Assembly (NCBI RefSeq): GCF_014837055.1
Contig: NZ_JACSPQ010000011.1
Span: forward strand, 103,021-167,020
Length of the DNA stretch: 64,000 bases
Source of the DNA: Phocaeicola faecium
GTDB lineage: Bacteria; Bacteroidota; Bacteroidia; Bacteroidales; Bacteroidaceae
Reading direction: 5' to 3'
Shown here: piece after piece, positions 19,482 to 27,863 of the stretch
How the letters are laid out: each line of letters begins with the position of its first letter
How positions within the stretch are numbered: position 1 is the first letter of the stretch
Position numbers and translations under genes: made by a program
Notes under the pieces: generated by a model
What the model was told of the DNA's origin: nothing
The model's input: the letters and a program-made list of their open reading frames with translations, nothing else
The model's database searches: none

Positions 19482-19685
19482 ATGAAATACTATTTCATAC
19501 TGACAGACGGCAGGGACGCATGGGTGCAGTTCGTTTACCTGCCCACGCAAGATGAAGCGTCCGGTTATATCCGAGATTTGCGGAGCGTGGGAATATCCGT
19601 ACACGGGTATAACCTTTGGAACAAGGACACACGCCCCATTGCCGAGCGCACACTTGAGCGTGTGCTGCAAAGGATAAAGCGGTAA
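19482..19685 (+). CDS. Hypothetical accessory protein
   Basis: 67 residues from ATG 19482 (MKYYFILTDGRDAWVQFVYL). The upstream GTG-started extension has no family character. It is the last plus-strand gene of the accessory run and is followed by a terminator hairpin. Confidence 0.6.
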   Translation: MKYYFILTDGRDAWVQFVYLPTQDEASGYIRDLRSVGISVHGYNLWNKDTRPIAERTLERVLQRIKR

Positions 19686-19688
19686 AAT

Positions 19689-19710
19689 CGGGCGGCAGGC
19701 TTGCCGCCCG
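19689..19710 (+). terminator. Terminator-like hairpin after the accessory genes
   Basis: CGGGCGGCA and its complement TGCCGCCCG (arms 19689-19697 and 19702-19710) form a GC-rich stem. It starts four bases after the last stop codon. The U-tract is weak (CTACTTTCTTTC). Confidence 0.6.
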
Positions 19711-19807
19711 CTACTTTCTTTCATGAGCAGGTCGGCGGATAAGAAAGTAGCAAAGAAACCGTTGCCCCCATCTTCGATAAGATGGAAAAATCCAATGAAG
19801 TCATTAA

Positions 19808-20791
19808 TTATATATCCCAGTCTGGTTTGATAATTGTAGGATAACGTTGTTGCCTGACAATCTTTAATTTTTCTATATAATATAAATATATCTCTTTGTA
19901 TGAACCAAACCCCGGTTGCTGCATATCCTCTTTGATGGATAAGCCATCAAAAACAAGAAGCCATAATCTTAAAGCAACCCCTAAATAGCCCCAAAGAAGA
20001 TCCATTTCGTGCAATTCCAGTTTAGTAACCAAATTTTCTATTCGAACATCCATATCTGGATGGGTTCCACCACCAGAAATAGAATCCTCTCCCATTAATA
20101 AAAGGGCTGCTAATGTAGTTGCAATTCCTGCCTTATAGGTTCTTCCCCATGCAGAGTTATATTCAGTTTGAATAAAGCTAATTGCCATATCATCTGCTGC
20201 AATTTCATCATTTATTGAACGAGAAAGCGTTTGCTGTATTTGTGTATGCCCCAAATAATTATGTGAAAACTCGTGAGCATATATAAATGCTATTGCAGCA
20301 CAATAGACATCATTCGCATGGCTTATAATATTTTCAAATTGCTGCGGATTACAGATATTTGGAGTAACCCAATATGCATCTCTATTAAAGTTATGTAATA
20401 ATTGCCGTCCTCTGAAAAAACAATCATTGCCATATTCTACATCTATCATATTGGGCTTATATCCATTTTTATTAATACCAACAGCATCCATCATAGGGAT
20501 ATGTATAACATTTTCAAAATATGCGATAAGATAGACACAAACAGACCATAAATACTGACAGAAATTTTCGTTGATATATATATGATTTAATTTATTATTA
20601 TCTTTTTTAATTTCCGCAACATCACTAATAGCTTTCTCATCTCTTATGAAAGTAAATCGGCGAGAAAAATTATTGCTATTGCAATCATTTTTTACAGCAT
20701 CTAATAACTCAAAAACTTTTTCAATATATTGAATAACATCATCAGATAACTGTTCTACAGGTAAATAATAGATTTCTTTCGGCTCTTTCAT
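19808..20791 (-). CDS. HExxH metalloprotease, possibly Lit/peptidase U49-like
   Basis: 327 residues from ATG 20791 (MKEPKEIYYLPVEQLSDD); an upstream TTG would add 17. The centre carries the zinc-protease motif AFIYAHEFSHNYLGHTQ, followed by NDEIAADDMAISFIQTEYN, whose acidic residues could supply the third ligand. That layout matches soluble HExxH proteases including the Lit phage-exclusion peptidase, which cleaves EF-Tu on infection; the assignment to that family is tentative. There is no signal peptide. The gene is much richer in A and T than its tra neighbours and lies between two terminators, so it looks like recently acquired cargo. Confidence 0.6.
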   Translation of the reverse strand: MKEPKEIYYLPVEQLSDDVIQYIEKVFELLDAVKNDCNSNNFSRRFTFIRDEKAISDVAEIKKDNNKLNHIYINENFCQYLWSVCVYLIAYFENVIHIPMMDAVGINKNGYKPNMIDVEYGNDCFFRGRQLLHNFNRDAYWVTPNICNPQQFENIISHANDVYCAAIAFIYAHEFSHNYLGHTQIQQTLSRSINDEIAADDMAISFIQTEYNSAWGRTYKAGIATTLAALLLMGEDSISGGGTHPDMDVRIENLVTKLELHEMDLLWGYLGVALRLWLLVFDGLSIKEDMQQPGFGSYKEIYLYYIEKLKIVRQQRYPTIIKPDWDI

Positions 20792-20841
20792 TTTTCGAAA
20801 ATTTATTTGTAAAGATAATATGTTTATTTGTATTGGAAGCA

Positions 20842-20878
20842 AAAATTCCTTGCGAAATTATTTACCGCAAGGAATTTT
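20842..20878 (-). terminator. Terminator of the tra operon
   Basis: Arms 20842-20854 and 20866-20878 (AAAATTCCTTGCG and perfect complement) form a 13-bp stem seven bases beyond the lysozyme stop, with T-rich ends in both directions. It closes the long leftward tra operon. Confidence 0.75.
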
Positions 20879-20885
20879 AATCATA

Positions 20886-21407
20886 TCACGGAATATATAG
20901 CAACGCAAATTCTGTTTTTCTTCGATTGAATAGCATGGCGTGCTGCTTTCCTTTGTACCGGCAGTAAGCGATATATTCACGGTAAATGTCTCGATTCCCG
21001 GCTTCCAGCTTGCGGATGAGTTTGCTTTTCGGGTGTCCGCCGTGACCAAGCAATACCCCTTGACCCACATTGAAACTTAATACGGTAAGAAGCAAGGCAT
21101 CTTTACCAAATTTGCGGAACAGCTTGTAGCGCACCGCCAAATCCTTGCGGAGCAGGGCTTCGGCTTCCGCCTCCGTCATGTCATAGGAAAGGTTTTCGTT
21201 GGGCAACCTGCGATGCCCGTAGCCGTAGTAGGGGTAATCGGAACGGTCGTGCAGTCCCTCGTACTTTTTTATCAGTTCAACGGCGATGTCAGCCTTGGGA
21301 TGATTGTTAAACGATGCCAGCAGTTCCGCCATGCTGTCCGTGTCTTGTGCCGGCAGGCTGCCACAGAGGGCAGCCGCCAGCAGCAGGAGCAACGCCTTGC
21401 GCATCAT
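20886..21407 (-). CDS. GH24 lysozyme (conjugation peptidoglycan hydrolase)
   Basis: 173 residues with a signal peptide (MMRKALLLLLAAALCGSLPAQ), so it acts in the periplasm. ELIKKYEGLHDRSD followed by YYGYGH is the T4-lysozyme-type active-site region, with the catalytic glutamate in KKYEG. It would open a local gap in peptidoglycan for the transfer apparatus. It is the last gene of the tra operon; its start overlaps the traQ stop by four bases. This position is typical for CTnDOT-family elements. Confidence 0.82.
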   Translation of the reverse strand: MMRKALLLLLAAALCGSLPAQDTDSMAELLASFNNHPKADIAVELIKKYEGLHDRSDYPYYGYGHRRLPNENLSYDMTEAEAEALLRKDLAVRYKLFRKFGKDALLLTVLSFNVGQGVLLGHGGHPKSKLIRKLEAGNRDIYREYIAYCRYKGKQHAMLFNRRKTEFALLYIP

Positions 21408-21913
21408 CGGCTGGCGTTCAAGGTGTCAGACACAGCGACGCCTCCCTCCGTTTCCGCGTCCGAGTCGTTGTTGAACTCCAATTCCCACTCGCAGGCATTG
21501 CCGAAATTGTCCTCCACCGTGATGGTCAGGCTTTGCGACTCGTCGCACTCCGAGGTGTAATATAGGCGGAATTTTTCGTTCTCCAGCAGGTAGCGGTCGT
21601 TGGGCTGCAACACCAAGCCGTTATCCAGCTTCAACGTGCCCTCCCCGTCGTATTGGAAATAGCGGATGGTATAGACCGCCCCGTCAAACTCGCCCTCGCG
21701 TACCAGTTCGCAACGGATTTCCGCCGTCTCGCCCTGCGCCAGTTCCTTCGGCACGGGCATGGCTTCCACCGTGAACGGATAGGCTTGCGTCACGTCCAAA
21801 TCGTCATCGCAGGCGGTGAAGCATACAGAGAGCAGCCCCAGACAAAGGGTTGCCAATGATTTTACTATGTTTCTTTTCACTTTCCGTGTATTGTTTAATT
21901 TGTTCATGTTCAT
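21404..21913 (-). CDS. traQ: Conjugative transposon protein TraQ (DUF3872), lipoprotein
   Basis: 169 residues. The leader ends in a lipobox, LSVCFTAC, followed by acidic residues (DDDLDV). The body FTVEAMPVPKELAQGETAEIRC and the C-terminal SQSLTITVEDNFGNACEWELEF match the DUF3872 family, called TraQ in CTnDOT. It is an outer-membrane or periplasmic component of the mating apparatus with no catalytic role known. Five bases separate it from traP. Confidence 0.88.
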   Translation of the reverse strand: MNMNKLNNTRKVKRNIVKSLATLCLGLLSVCFTACDDDLDVTQAYPFTVEAMPVPKELAQGETAEIRCELVREGEFDGAVYTIRYFQYDGEGTLKLDNGLVLQPNDRYLLENEKFRLYYTSECDESQSLTITVEDNFGNACEWELEFNNDSDAETEGGVAVSDTLNASR

Positions 21914-21918
21914 AACCG

Positions 21919-22824
21919 TTACATTTTAAGTTTGATGTTCTTGTTGTTCTTCTCGTTTTGTTTCAGACGGCTTTGCAGATACTCGTTCAAGTCCTTGCAT
22001 CCGCCGTAGATGCCGGAGCAGTCCGACACCCTTTCGCCGTAACGTGTGCGCAGGGCTTCCAATGTCCGCCGCCCGGCTTCGTCGTTGTCAAGGTGGCACC
22101 GCACCGTTCCGTAGCCGTCCAGATGCCGGTACGCCCTCGCCACATTGGACACCGAGTTGAGGACAAGGTGGTCCTCCCCGCCGCCGATGCCTAATGCACG
22201 GGCGGAAAGGTAGTCCACAAAGCCCTCGTACACGTTGCAAACGGCAGAGCCTGACGGCAGCAGGGTGACGTCCTTTGGCGGCACACAGCCCTTGAAGAAC
22301 GGGTTGCGTATCTCGTAGCCGCCACCGCAGTTGCCGAAAGCCACGGCGAAATACCGTTTCCCGTGCGTGGAGTAGCGCATCTCCTTGCAGTTCGCGATGG
22401 CTATGGCGGACGGTATGCCCCTTTCTTGCAGGTAATGGAGTAACGCCCGGCTCTGCAAGGGCAGCACTTCCACGTCCTCGAAGCTGTGTCCGGCTGGTTG
22501 CCGCACTTCGGGGGTGCGGCGTTGCTCATAGTCCTGCAACGGCATGTCCGCCACCTCCGCCACATACCTCGCCTGTGTGAGGAAGTCGCCGCTTTGGATG
22601 AACTCCCCCGCAAGGGCGAAGATGTTACCGCCCTTGCCCTCGCCAAAATCAAACCAGAGGTTCTTTTCCGGGTTTACCTTGAAGGAAGGCGTGTGTTCCT
22701 CCCGGTACGGCGACCTGTACCAGATGGCGTTGGCACGTCTTTGCACGGGATGATGCCCCAGCCGTGCAAGGAAGTCCTCCAGCGGATAGCGTTTCATCGC
22801 TTCTATATCCATATAGGCGCACAT
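21919..22824 (-). CDS. traP: TraP, DNA primase-like protein
   Basis: 301 residues. The N-terminus has the primase zinc-finger layout (WYRSPYREEHTPSFKVNPEK, then FDFGEGKGGN) but the zinc-binding cysteines are replaced, so it probably binds no zinc. A TOPRIM segment follows (VYEGFVDYLSARALG and CHLDNDEAGRR). It likely primes or protects transferred single strands, as proposed for CTnDOT TraP. The start abuts the traO stop directly. Confidence 0.88.
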   Translation of the reverse strand: MCAYMDIEAMKRYPLEDFLARLGHHPVQRRANAIWYRSPYREEHTPSFKVNPEKNLWFDFGEGKGGNIFALAGEFIQSGDFLTQARYVAEVADMPLQDYEQRRTPEVRQPAGHSFEDVEVLPLQSRALLHYLQERGIPSAIAIANCKEMRYSTHGKRYFAVAFGNCGGGYEIRNPFFKGCVPPKDVTLLPSGSAVCNVYEGFVDYLSARALGIGGGEDHLVLNSVSNVARAYRHLDGYGTVRCHLDNDEAGRRTLEALRTRYGERVSDCSGIYGGCKDLNEYLQSRLKQNEKNNKNIKLKM

Positions 22825-23382
22825 TCAGTTGATGATGAACTTCACGCCTATCCCGTATTCCGTGTGGCACACGCCCATGCTGCCGCCCCACAGGAAGCGT
22901 TCACGCAGCGAGGCCGTCAGCGCAATGAAGTCCACGAGGTACAGCTCCATTTCCAGCGTGGCGGCGCAGCCATAGACAAAGGCGTCCTTGTTGTTCAGCC
23001 TCGCCCCGTCGTACAGCGTCTTTCCGCCCCAGTTCACCGTCTCGTACCCGGCAAGGGCTGACGCGCCAGCGTAGAAGAACACCACCTTTTTCGCGTCCGA
23101 GAGGAAGTTGTAGTAGTAACCGCCCTCCGCCGTGAACTGTGCCGCAGGGATGGTCGTACTCCGGTATCCGTGGCTGGTTTTCAGGTATTCCAGCCCGTAC
23201 ACCCACTTGTTCCCACCTTTCGCGTAGCTCGAAAGCATGGCTCCCAGCACATAGCCGTCCGCCTCGTTCAGCCCGGCTCTCAACTCGATGCCCCGCATCT
23301 TCGGCAGGCACCGTTGGGCTTCCGCCCGTCCTGCCAGGAGGACGAACAGAAGCGTTACAATAAACAGTACCTTTCCTTTCAT
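22825..23382 (-). CDS. traO: Conjugative transposon protein TraO
   Basis: 185 residues with a cleavable signal peptide (MKGKVLFIVTLLFVLLAGRAEA). The mature part alternates short hydrophobic strands (GYVLGAMLSSYAKGGNKWVYG, AGASALAGYETVNW), suggesting a small outer-membrane beta-barrel. TraO of CTnDOT is an envelope component of the transfer machine. It overlaps traN by four bases. Confidence 0.86.
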   Translation of the reverse strand: MKGKVLFIVTLLFVLLAGRAEAQRCLPKMRGIELRAGLNEADGYVLGAMLSSYAKGGNKWVYGLEYLKTSHGYRSTTIPAAQFTAEGGYYYNFLSDAKKVVFFYAGASALAGYETVNWGGKTLYDGARLNNKDAFVYGCAATLEMELYLVDFIALTASLRERFLWGGSMGVCHTEYGIGVKFIIN

Positions 23383-24377
23383 CGCACGCGCAGTTCGTTG
23401 ATGGTTTCAGCCTGTACCAAGTCCTCGTTCTCCACGGTAAACGTCTGGTGGCGTCCGCCGTCCTTCTCGTTCATCTCCACCACGAGCTGCTTGCCGTCGG
23501 GGATGGTGAACTTCGGAAGGCAGAACACCGTGCGTTCGGACCGCTTCCCGGCTACACGGACGGCGTAGTTGTAGGCGCGGAGCGGGAACAGCACCTGTTC
23601 CTGCATGGCGGTACGCTTCGCCACCTTCTTGTCCACAATCTTGAACGTGATGTAGTCCACGTCAAACGGCACATTGCTTTGGTTCTTTATCTCCGTGTAG
23701 AAATACAGCAGGTCATTGTGGACATAAATCCCTTTCAGCAGGTACTGGATGCCGAAACGCTTGCAGCCGATGTGCTTCACCTTGCGCTTGTCCTCCTTGT
23801 GCAGCGACTTCATGATGAGGTGTACCAGCATCGGGCTTTCGCTGCCCAGTTCCTTCAGGTAGATTTCCTGCGCGTTGTTCGGTCGGTTCACCGTGCTGCC
23901 GTCGTGGATAAAGTCCTTCATTTCCACGTTCAGGATAAGCGGCTCATCGGCGTATTTCACATTAAATGTGTAAAATGACCCGTCCTCCGTGATGACGCTC
24001 ATGTTCGTCTCGTTGCGGAAATTCTTGACCGTCGCCTTCACACGGATGACGTTCTCCGCACCGTCCGCCTTGCCCGCTATCAGGTTGGGCGAACCCAAGT
24101 CCACGTAGCGCACCGCCGCCGGAAACAGGATGTGGACGGTCTTGTCATACGTGACTTCCAAGCCGTGCGGCGGTATCATGCGGTCGAACATCAGCTTTTT
24201 CGTCAGACCGTGGTACAGGTCGCCGTCCTCCTCCGTCTGCGGATAGACGTCCTTCACCAGTTCCAGCCCGTCCTCCTTGGCGGTGGCAGTGCTGTCGTTC
24301 GTCACTCCCTGCGCGTAGCTCGCACAGGCGATGCCCATCAGCAGGGCAAACATTGTCATTACTTTCTTGATACTCAT
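23379..24377 (-). CDS. traN: Conjugative transposon protein TraN (DUF4138)
   Basis: 332 residues with a signal peptide (MSIKKVMTMFALLMGIACASYA). The motif TYDKTVHILFPAAVRYVDLG followed by GSPNLIAGKADGAENVIRVK identifies the TraN/DUF4138 family, functionally a VirB9-like periplasmic partner of TraM. It ends four bases inside traO, while an 80-base gap separates it from traM. Confidence 0.92.
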   Translation of the reverse strand: MSIKKVMTMFALLMGIACASYAQGVTNDSTATAKEDGLELVKDVYPQTEEDGDLYHGLTKKLMFDRMIPPHGLEVTYDKTVHILFPAAVRYVDLGSPNLIAGKADGAENVIRVKATVKNFRNETNMSVITEDGSFYTFNVKYADEPLILNVEMKDFIHDGSTVNRPNNAQEIYLKELGSESPMLVHLIMKSLHKEDKRKVKHIGCKRFGIQYLLKGIYVHNDLLYFYTEIKNQSNVPFDVDYITFKIVDKKVAKRTAMQEQVLFPLRAYNYAVRVAGKRSERTVFCLPKFTIPDGKQLVVEMNEKDGGRHQTFTVENEDLVQAETINELRVR

Positions 24378-24456
24378 TTTACGTTGGATTTAGTGGTAAA
24401 TAAAAATTAGTTTGTTGATTATTTTTTCTTTTTTTGCCTTTATGTTTTTGGACTGT

Positions 24457-25791
24457 TCATTCCTTTTCTTGGTAGAGCAATACCCTGTACCCTGACTTCA
24501 GATGTACCTTGACCGTGCGCATCCTTTTCGAGATGTACTGCGAGATGCCCTGTATCGCCCCTCGCCCCAAGTCGGAGGCGAGCTGCGCCCCCGCGTCGGT
24601 CGATATGTTGATGCTGCTTCCGAGCGAGCTGCCCATGTTCGCCCCGATTTCCTTTGCCGCGTCTATCTCCATCGAGCCGGGTATGAAGATGCCCGCCTGC
24701 CCGTCGCTGTCGTACACCTCCAGTTCTACCGGGATGATGTTTCCCCCGTGTTCCAGCGAGGTGATGCCGATGCCGAGCCTTTCGCCCTGCAACCGTGCCG
24801 CGCCCACAAGGAGCGTGTTCCGGGGGATGACGCGCCCCGACACGCGCATCGGCTCCAGCAGCCGGAGCTTCACCGTCTGCCCGTCCGTCAGCGTCTGGTC
24901 GCCCTGCACACAGGCGGCGATGGTGTTCTTCCCCGTCGTTTCCTCCGCACCGATGGCGGTGTGGAAGCCGTAGTTGCGTTCCCCCGAATAGTCCGCGATG
25001 AACGCCGAGTCTGTCATGGGCTGCGGCAGGGCGGACACCACCGTCCGCCTTACATCGCTTACGGGTTCTGCCTTCATGCTCTTTTCGCCTGTACTCACAG
25101 AACCTCCCGTTTCATCGGGCTGTGCGGCTTGTCCGGCATTGTTGTCATTCTGGTACTTCGCCGCCAGCTCATAGGACTTTTCCAACAGGGCGACCTGTTC
25201 CTCCATCGTGGAAGGCTTGCTATCCTGCGCCACCAGCATGGCTTCCAGTTCGTCGATGCGCTCCCGGAGTTCCTCCTTTTCCGTGTCCTCCTTCGGCGGC
25301 TCGTAGAACGTGCCCAGCGAGGTGTTCAGCCGTTGGTAGGCGGCAGCGGAAGTGCGGATGCCCGCCTGTCTTTCGTCCGCCGTTTCCCCGTCGGTCGTTT
25401 CCGTCCGTGTCAGGCGGTAATCGTCCGAAGTGTCGGCATCGTCCGTTGGCGTGTCACCGTCGCTGTCGTTCCAGAACGCGGAGAGGTCGCCCACCATGCC
25501 CCGGCGTTCCTTCCGCTTGTTTTCCAAATCCTGCTGCTCGTAGGCTTTCGCCTTGTCCCCGATGATTTTGGAGTCTTCGGGCATGGGCATGTCCGTGTTG
25601 AATCCCTGTCCCTGCCGTTCTTTCTCCTTGTCCTCGGAGGACGGCGCGAAGATGAGCCACATACACCCGGCGAACAGCAGCACCATCAGCGGATAGACCA
25701 GCATCTTCTGCCTTTGCTGACGCTGTTGTTCCGTCAGCGGCTTTTTCTCTTTTGTTCTTGATTCATTCTTCTGTTCTTTTGTTTCCATCAT
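24457..25791 (-). CDS. traM: Conjugative transposon protein TraM (VirB10-like)
   Basis: 444 residues. A cytoplasmic charged N-terminus precedes one membrane helix (KMLVYPLMVLLFAGCMWLIF). A long acidic linker with a coiled coil (ELRERIDELEAMLVAQD) follows, then the conserved TraM C-terminal domain (TIAACVQGDQTLTDGQTVKL, GRVIPRNTLLVGAARL). Like VirB10 it should span the periplasm and link inner- and outer-membrane complexes. It follows the unrecognised gene by 16 bases. Confidence 0.92.
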   Translation of the reverse strand: MMETKEQKNESRTKEKKPLTEQQRQQRQKMLVYPLMVLLFAGCMWLIFAPSSEDKEKERQGQGFNTDMPMPEDSKIIGDKAKAYEQQDLENKRKERRGMVGDLSAFWNDSDGDTPTDDADTSDDYRLTRTETTDGETADERQAGIRTSAAAYQRLNTSLGTFYEPPKEDTEKEELRERIDELEAMLVAQDSKPSTMEEQVALLEKSYELAAKYQNDNNAGQAAQPDETGGSVSTGEKSMKAEPVSDVRRTVVSALPQPMTDSAFIADYSGERNYGFHTAIGAEETTGKNTIAACVQGDQTLTDGQTVKLRLLEPMRVSGRVIPRNTLLVGAARLQGERLGIGITSLEHGGNIIPVELEVYDSDGQAGIFIPGSMEIDAAKEIGANMGSSLGSSINISTDAGAQLASDLGRGAIQGISQYISKRMRTVKVHLKSGYRVLLYQEKE

Positions 25792-25807
25792 CAGTTCAAT
25801 TAGCTTG

Positions 25808-26896
25808 TCAAAGTCTGATTTTTATACCTTTATTCTCTTTGCTTACCTGATTCTGTAAGCGAATGGGCATTTTATGCGTACCCAAAGAAGCCGGATGGAG
25901 CTTTGGTTTGTTTTTATCCGGAAACAACCTGTGTTCCAAGCGTTCCAATCCTATCCGGGACTGTTCTTTGATGATGCGGTTATGATGCCCTACCATATGC
26001 TTGGGATAAGTATCGTCTCCCATGTCACAACGGATAATGTAATCCATCAACGCATCGCTTATTTTTCCGAATGATTCCGCCAACCCATACTTGACCAACA
26101 GAGGTTTCGGAATTTTTGTCTGCCCGTCCCATCCCTTTTGAGAGAGTCCATGAAGCACCATCCGTTCCCGGTGCAGGGCTTTCCGATAGTCGTCCGGGAA
26201 CTTGCCCTGCACTTTCTGCTCGTACAAATCGGAGGCACTGCGCATAATCCGTCCTTTTTCCTCCTGGATGGCCGCATCGATGGAGTCCGCCGACCAGTGA
26301 TTGTCCGCACGCATTTCCTTGGCCCGTTCCCATTCGAGGTCCTCTATCTTTTGGTACATATCCATCAGACCATGCCTGATGGCGGTCAGGTCTCCCGGAT
26401 ATTCCCCATGCAGGGCAAGCCGCTTCAAGTAGTCGAGTTCCTCGTCCTTCATGCAATACCCTACCAGCTTATGGGCGGTAGCCACTTCTTCCGGATTGGG
26501 CAGAGGACATAGGGTATGGCTTTTACCCGTATGGGCACTACAAAGCAGCGTGTACATGGCATTCAGTTTTTGGGGAAGTGTTTCATTCCCCATTTTCAAT
26601 CCGGACAACAACCAGACCTGCTGTTTGCCCCAATCGGTTTGTTGCAGTACATCCATAACCTTGTGCCAGCCGCTGCGTTCCGTCTGGTCCAGATTCCGGA
26701 AGAAACGGTAATCCCAGAGTATTTTTGCCTGCTCTTCCGTAATTGCCGGGCGATGCCCGTTCCTTACGATGGAATCGGCAATGGCATTGTAATCCAAGCG
26801 AAGCACCTGATGGCAGAACTTCAAGGTCGGTTTCCATCGGAATCCGGCATCCTGCAAGTTTTCCATCTTTTCCCATATCCAATCTGATAATTTCAT
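25808..26896 (-). CDS. Unrecognised protein inside the tra operon
   Basis: 362 residues, soluble, tryptophan- and histidine-rich, with no signal peptide or membrane segment. It begins MKLSDWIWEKMENLQDAGFR and ends in a basic tail. A central helical part reads YCMKDEELDYLKRLALHGEY and MRADNHWSADSIDAAIQEEK. I recognise no family. It sits between traL and traM, where the CTnDOT prototype has no extra gene, and its start overlaps the traL stop by four bases, so it is made with the tra proteins. It may be operon-borne cargo, such as an entry-exclusion or host-interaction factor; that is speculation. Confidence 0.7.
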   Translation of the reverse strand: MKLSDWIWEKMENLQDAGFRWKPTLKFCHQVLRLDYNAIADSIVRNGHRPAITEEQAKILWDYRFFRNLDQTERSGWHKVMDVLQQTDWGKQQVWLLSGLKMGNETLPQKLNAMYTLLCSAHTGKSHTLCPLPNPEEVATAHKLVGYCMKDEELDYLKRLALHGEYPGDLTAIRHGLMDMYQKIEDLEWERAKEMRADNHWSADSIDAAIQEEKGRIMRSASDLYEQKVQGKFPDDYRKALHRERMVLHGLSQKGWDGQTKIPKPLLVKYGLAESFGKISDALMDYIIRCDMGDDTYPKHMVGHHNRIIKEQSRIGLERLEHRLFPDKNKPKLHPASLGTHKMPIRLQNQVSKENKGIKIRL

Positions 26897-27159
26897 TGTG
26901 GATTCAAATTTGAGTGATACACCTTATTATATATTTCTAACTTCTCGATGTGCCGTATCTCCAATGCCTCTTCCCCTTTGCCGAAGCCGATGATTGCGGC
27001 GGCAGTCATGTAGAGACAGAGCGAGGCGAACACGGCAAATGCCGCAAGGACTATCCTAAGCCGTGCTTTGGGCGGCAGGGCGTCCAGCCTATTGCGTAAC
27101 CAACCTTTCAGCCCGGTGGTCCACTTTTCAATGAGATTTTTCATCTTTCCCATACGCAT
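26893..27159 (-). CDS. traL: Conjugative transposon protein TraL (DUF3989)
   Basis: 88 residues with one membrane helix (IVLAAFAVFASLCLYMTAAA) flanked by a basic N-terminus (cytoplasmic) and a short polar C-terminus. The pattern matches DUF3989/TraL. It shares its first base with the last base of traK and overlaps the next gene by four bases. Confidence 0.85.
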   Translation of the reverse strand: MRMGKMKNLIEKWTTGLKGWLRNRLDALPPKARLRIVLAAFAVFASLCLYMTAAAIIGFGKGEEALEIRHIEKLEIYNKVYHSNLNPQ

Positions 27160-27782
27160 TATCTTTCAATCGTCCGGATGTCCTTGTTCTCCAATACCGT
27201 GAAGCCCTCGATGGTGAAGCCGTTTGGGTTGTCGTCCGAGCGGCTCGCGTTGAGCAGGCGGCAGGCGGTTACTAATGTCCGTTCCGTCACGTTGCTCTCG
27301 CGGATAATCATCTGACGGGCGTATGTCCGCGCCTCGTAGGGATAGCGGTCGAAATTGCACACCACGCTGTCCACCTGCAACACTTGGTTGATGTTCCCGG
27401 CGATGATGCGGTTGTAGAAGCCCTTTTCGGCGAAGTCGGCGTAATAGTTGTACGCGCTCTTGTCTGCCAAGAGCAGGGCGCGTTTCACGTTGTGCTCTAT
27501 CGCGCTTTTCTCCGGCGAGAGGGTGAAAAACAGTTCGTGGAAGCGGCGCACGTGTTCCCTGGCTTCCGCCGGGCGGTTCTGCGACAGGTCCTGCGAGAGC
27601 GCGAGCATAAGACTCTTGCCTCCATCGAGGACGTATATCTTCTGCCGTTGCGCCTCGGCGAAGCGGAAGGCGCACACCACCGAGCAGACCACCACGAGGG
27701 CGCAGGCCGCCGTATAGACGATGCCGAACAGACGTATCTGCCGGAAACTCGTCTCGATGTTCTTGAGTGATTTGAATTCCAT
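27159..27782 (-). CDS. traK: Conjugative transposon protein TraK
   Basis: 207 residues. It begins MEFKSLKNIETSFRQIRLFG, then a membrane helix (VYTAACALVVVCSVVCAFRF) and a periplasmic domain (YVLDGGKSLMLALSQDLSQN, NGFTIEGFTVLENKDIRTIE). TraK of this family is the VirB8-like inner-membrane scaffold. It is followed without a gap by traL. Confidence 0.92.
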   Translation of the reverse strand: MEFKSLKNIETSFRQIRLFGIVYTAACALVVVCSVVCAFRFAEAQRQKIYVLDGGKSLMLALSQDLSQNRPAEAREHVRRFHELFFTLSPEKSAIEHNVKRALLLADKSAYNYYADFAEKGFYNRIIAGNINQVLQVDSVVCNFDRYPYEARTYARQMIIRESNVTERTLVTACRLLNASRSDDNPNGFTIEGFTVLENKDIRTIER

Positions 27783-27863
27783 TTTCTTCTTTTCGTCTTT
27801 TAATTGTTCAATAATCCGTTTTTAAGGGTCGGGCAACTCACGGAAACGGATTGTCCGGAATGC

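Noticed and set aside
24502..25761. 419-codon plus-strand frame opposite traM
   Set aside because: Antisense shadow of a GC-rich gene with a clear family assignment.
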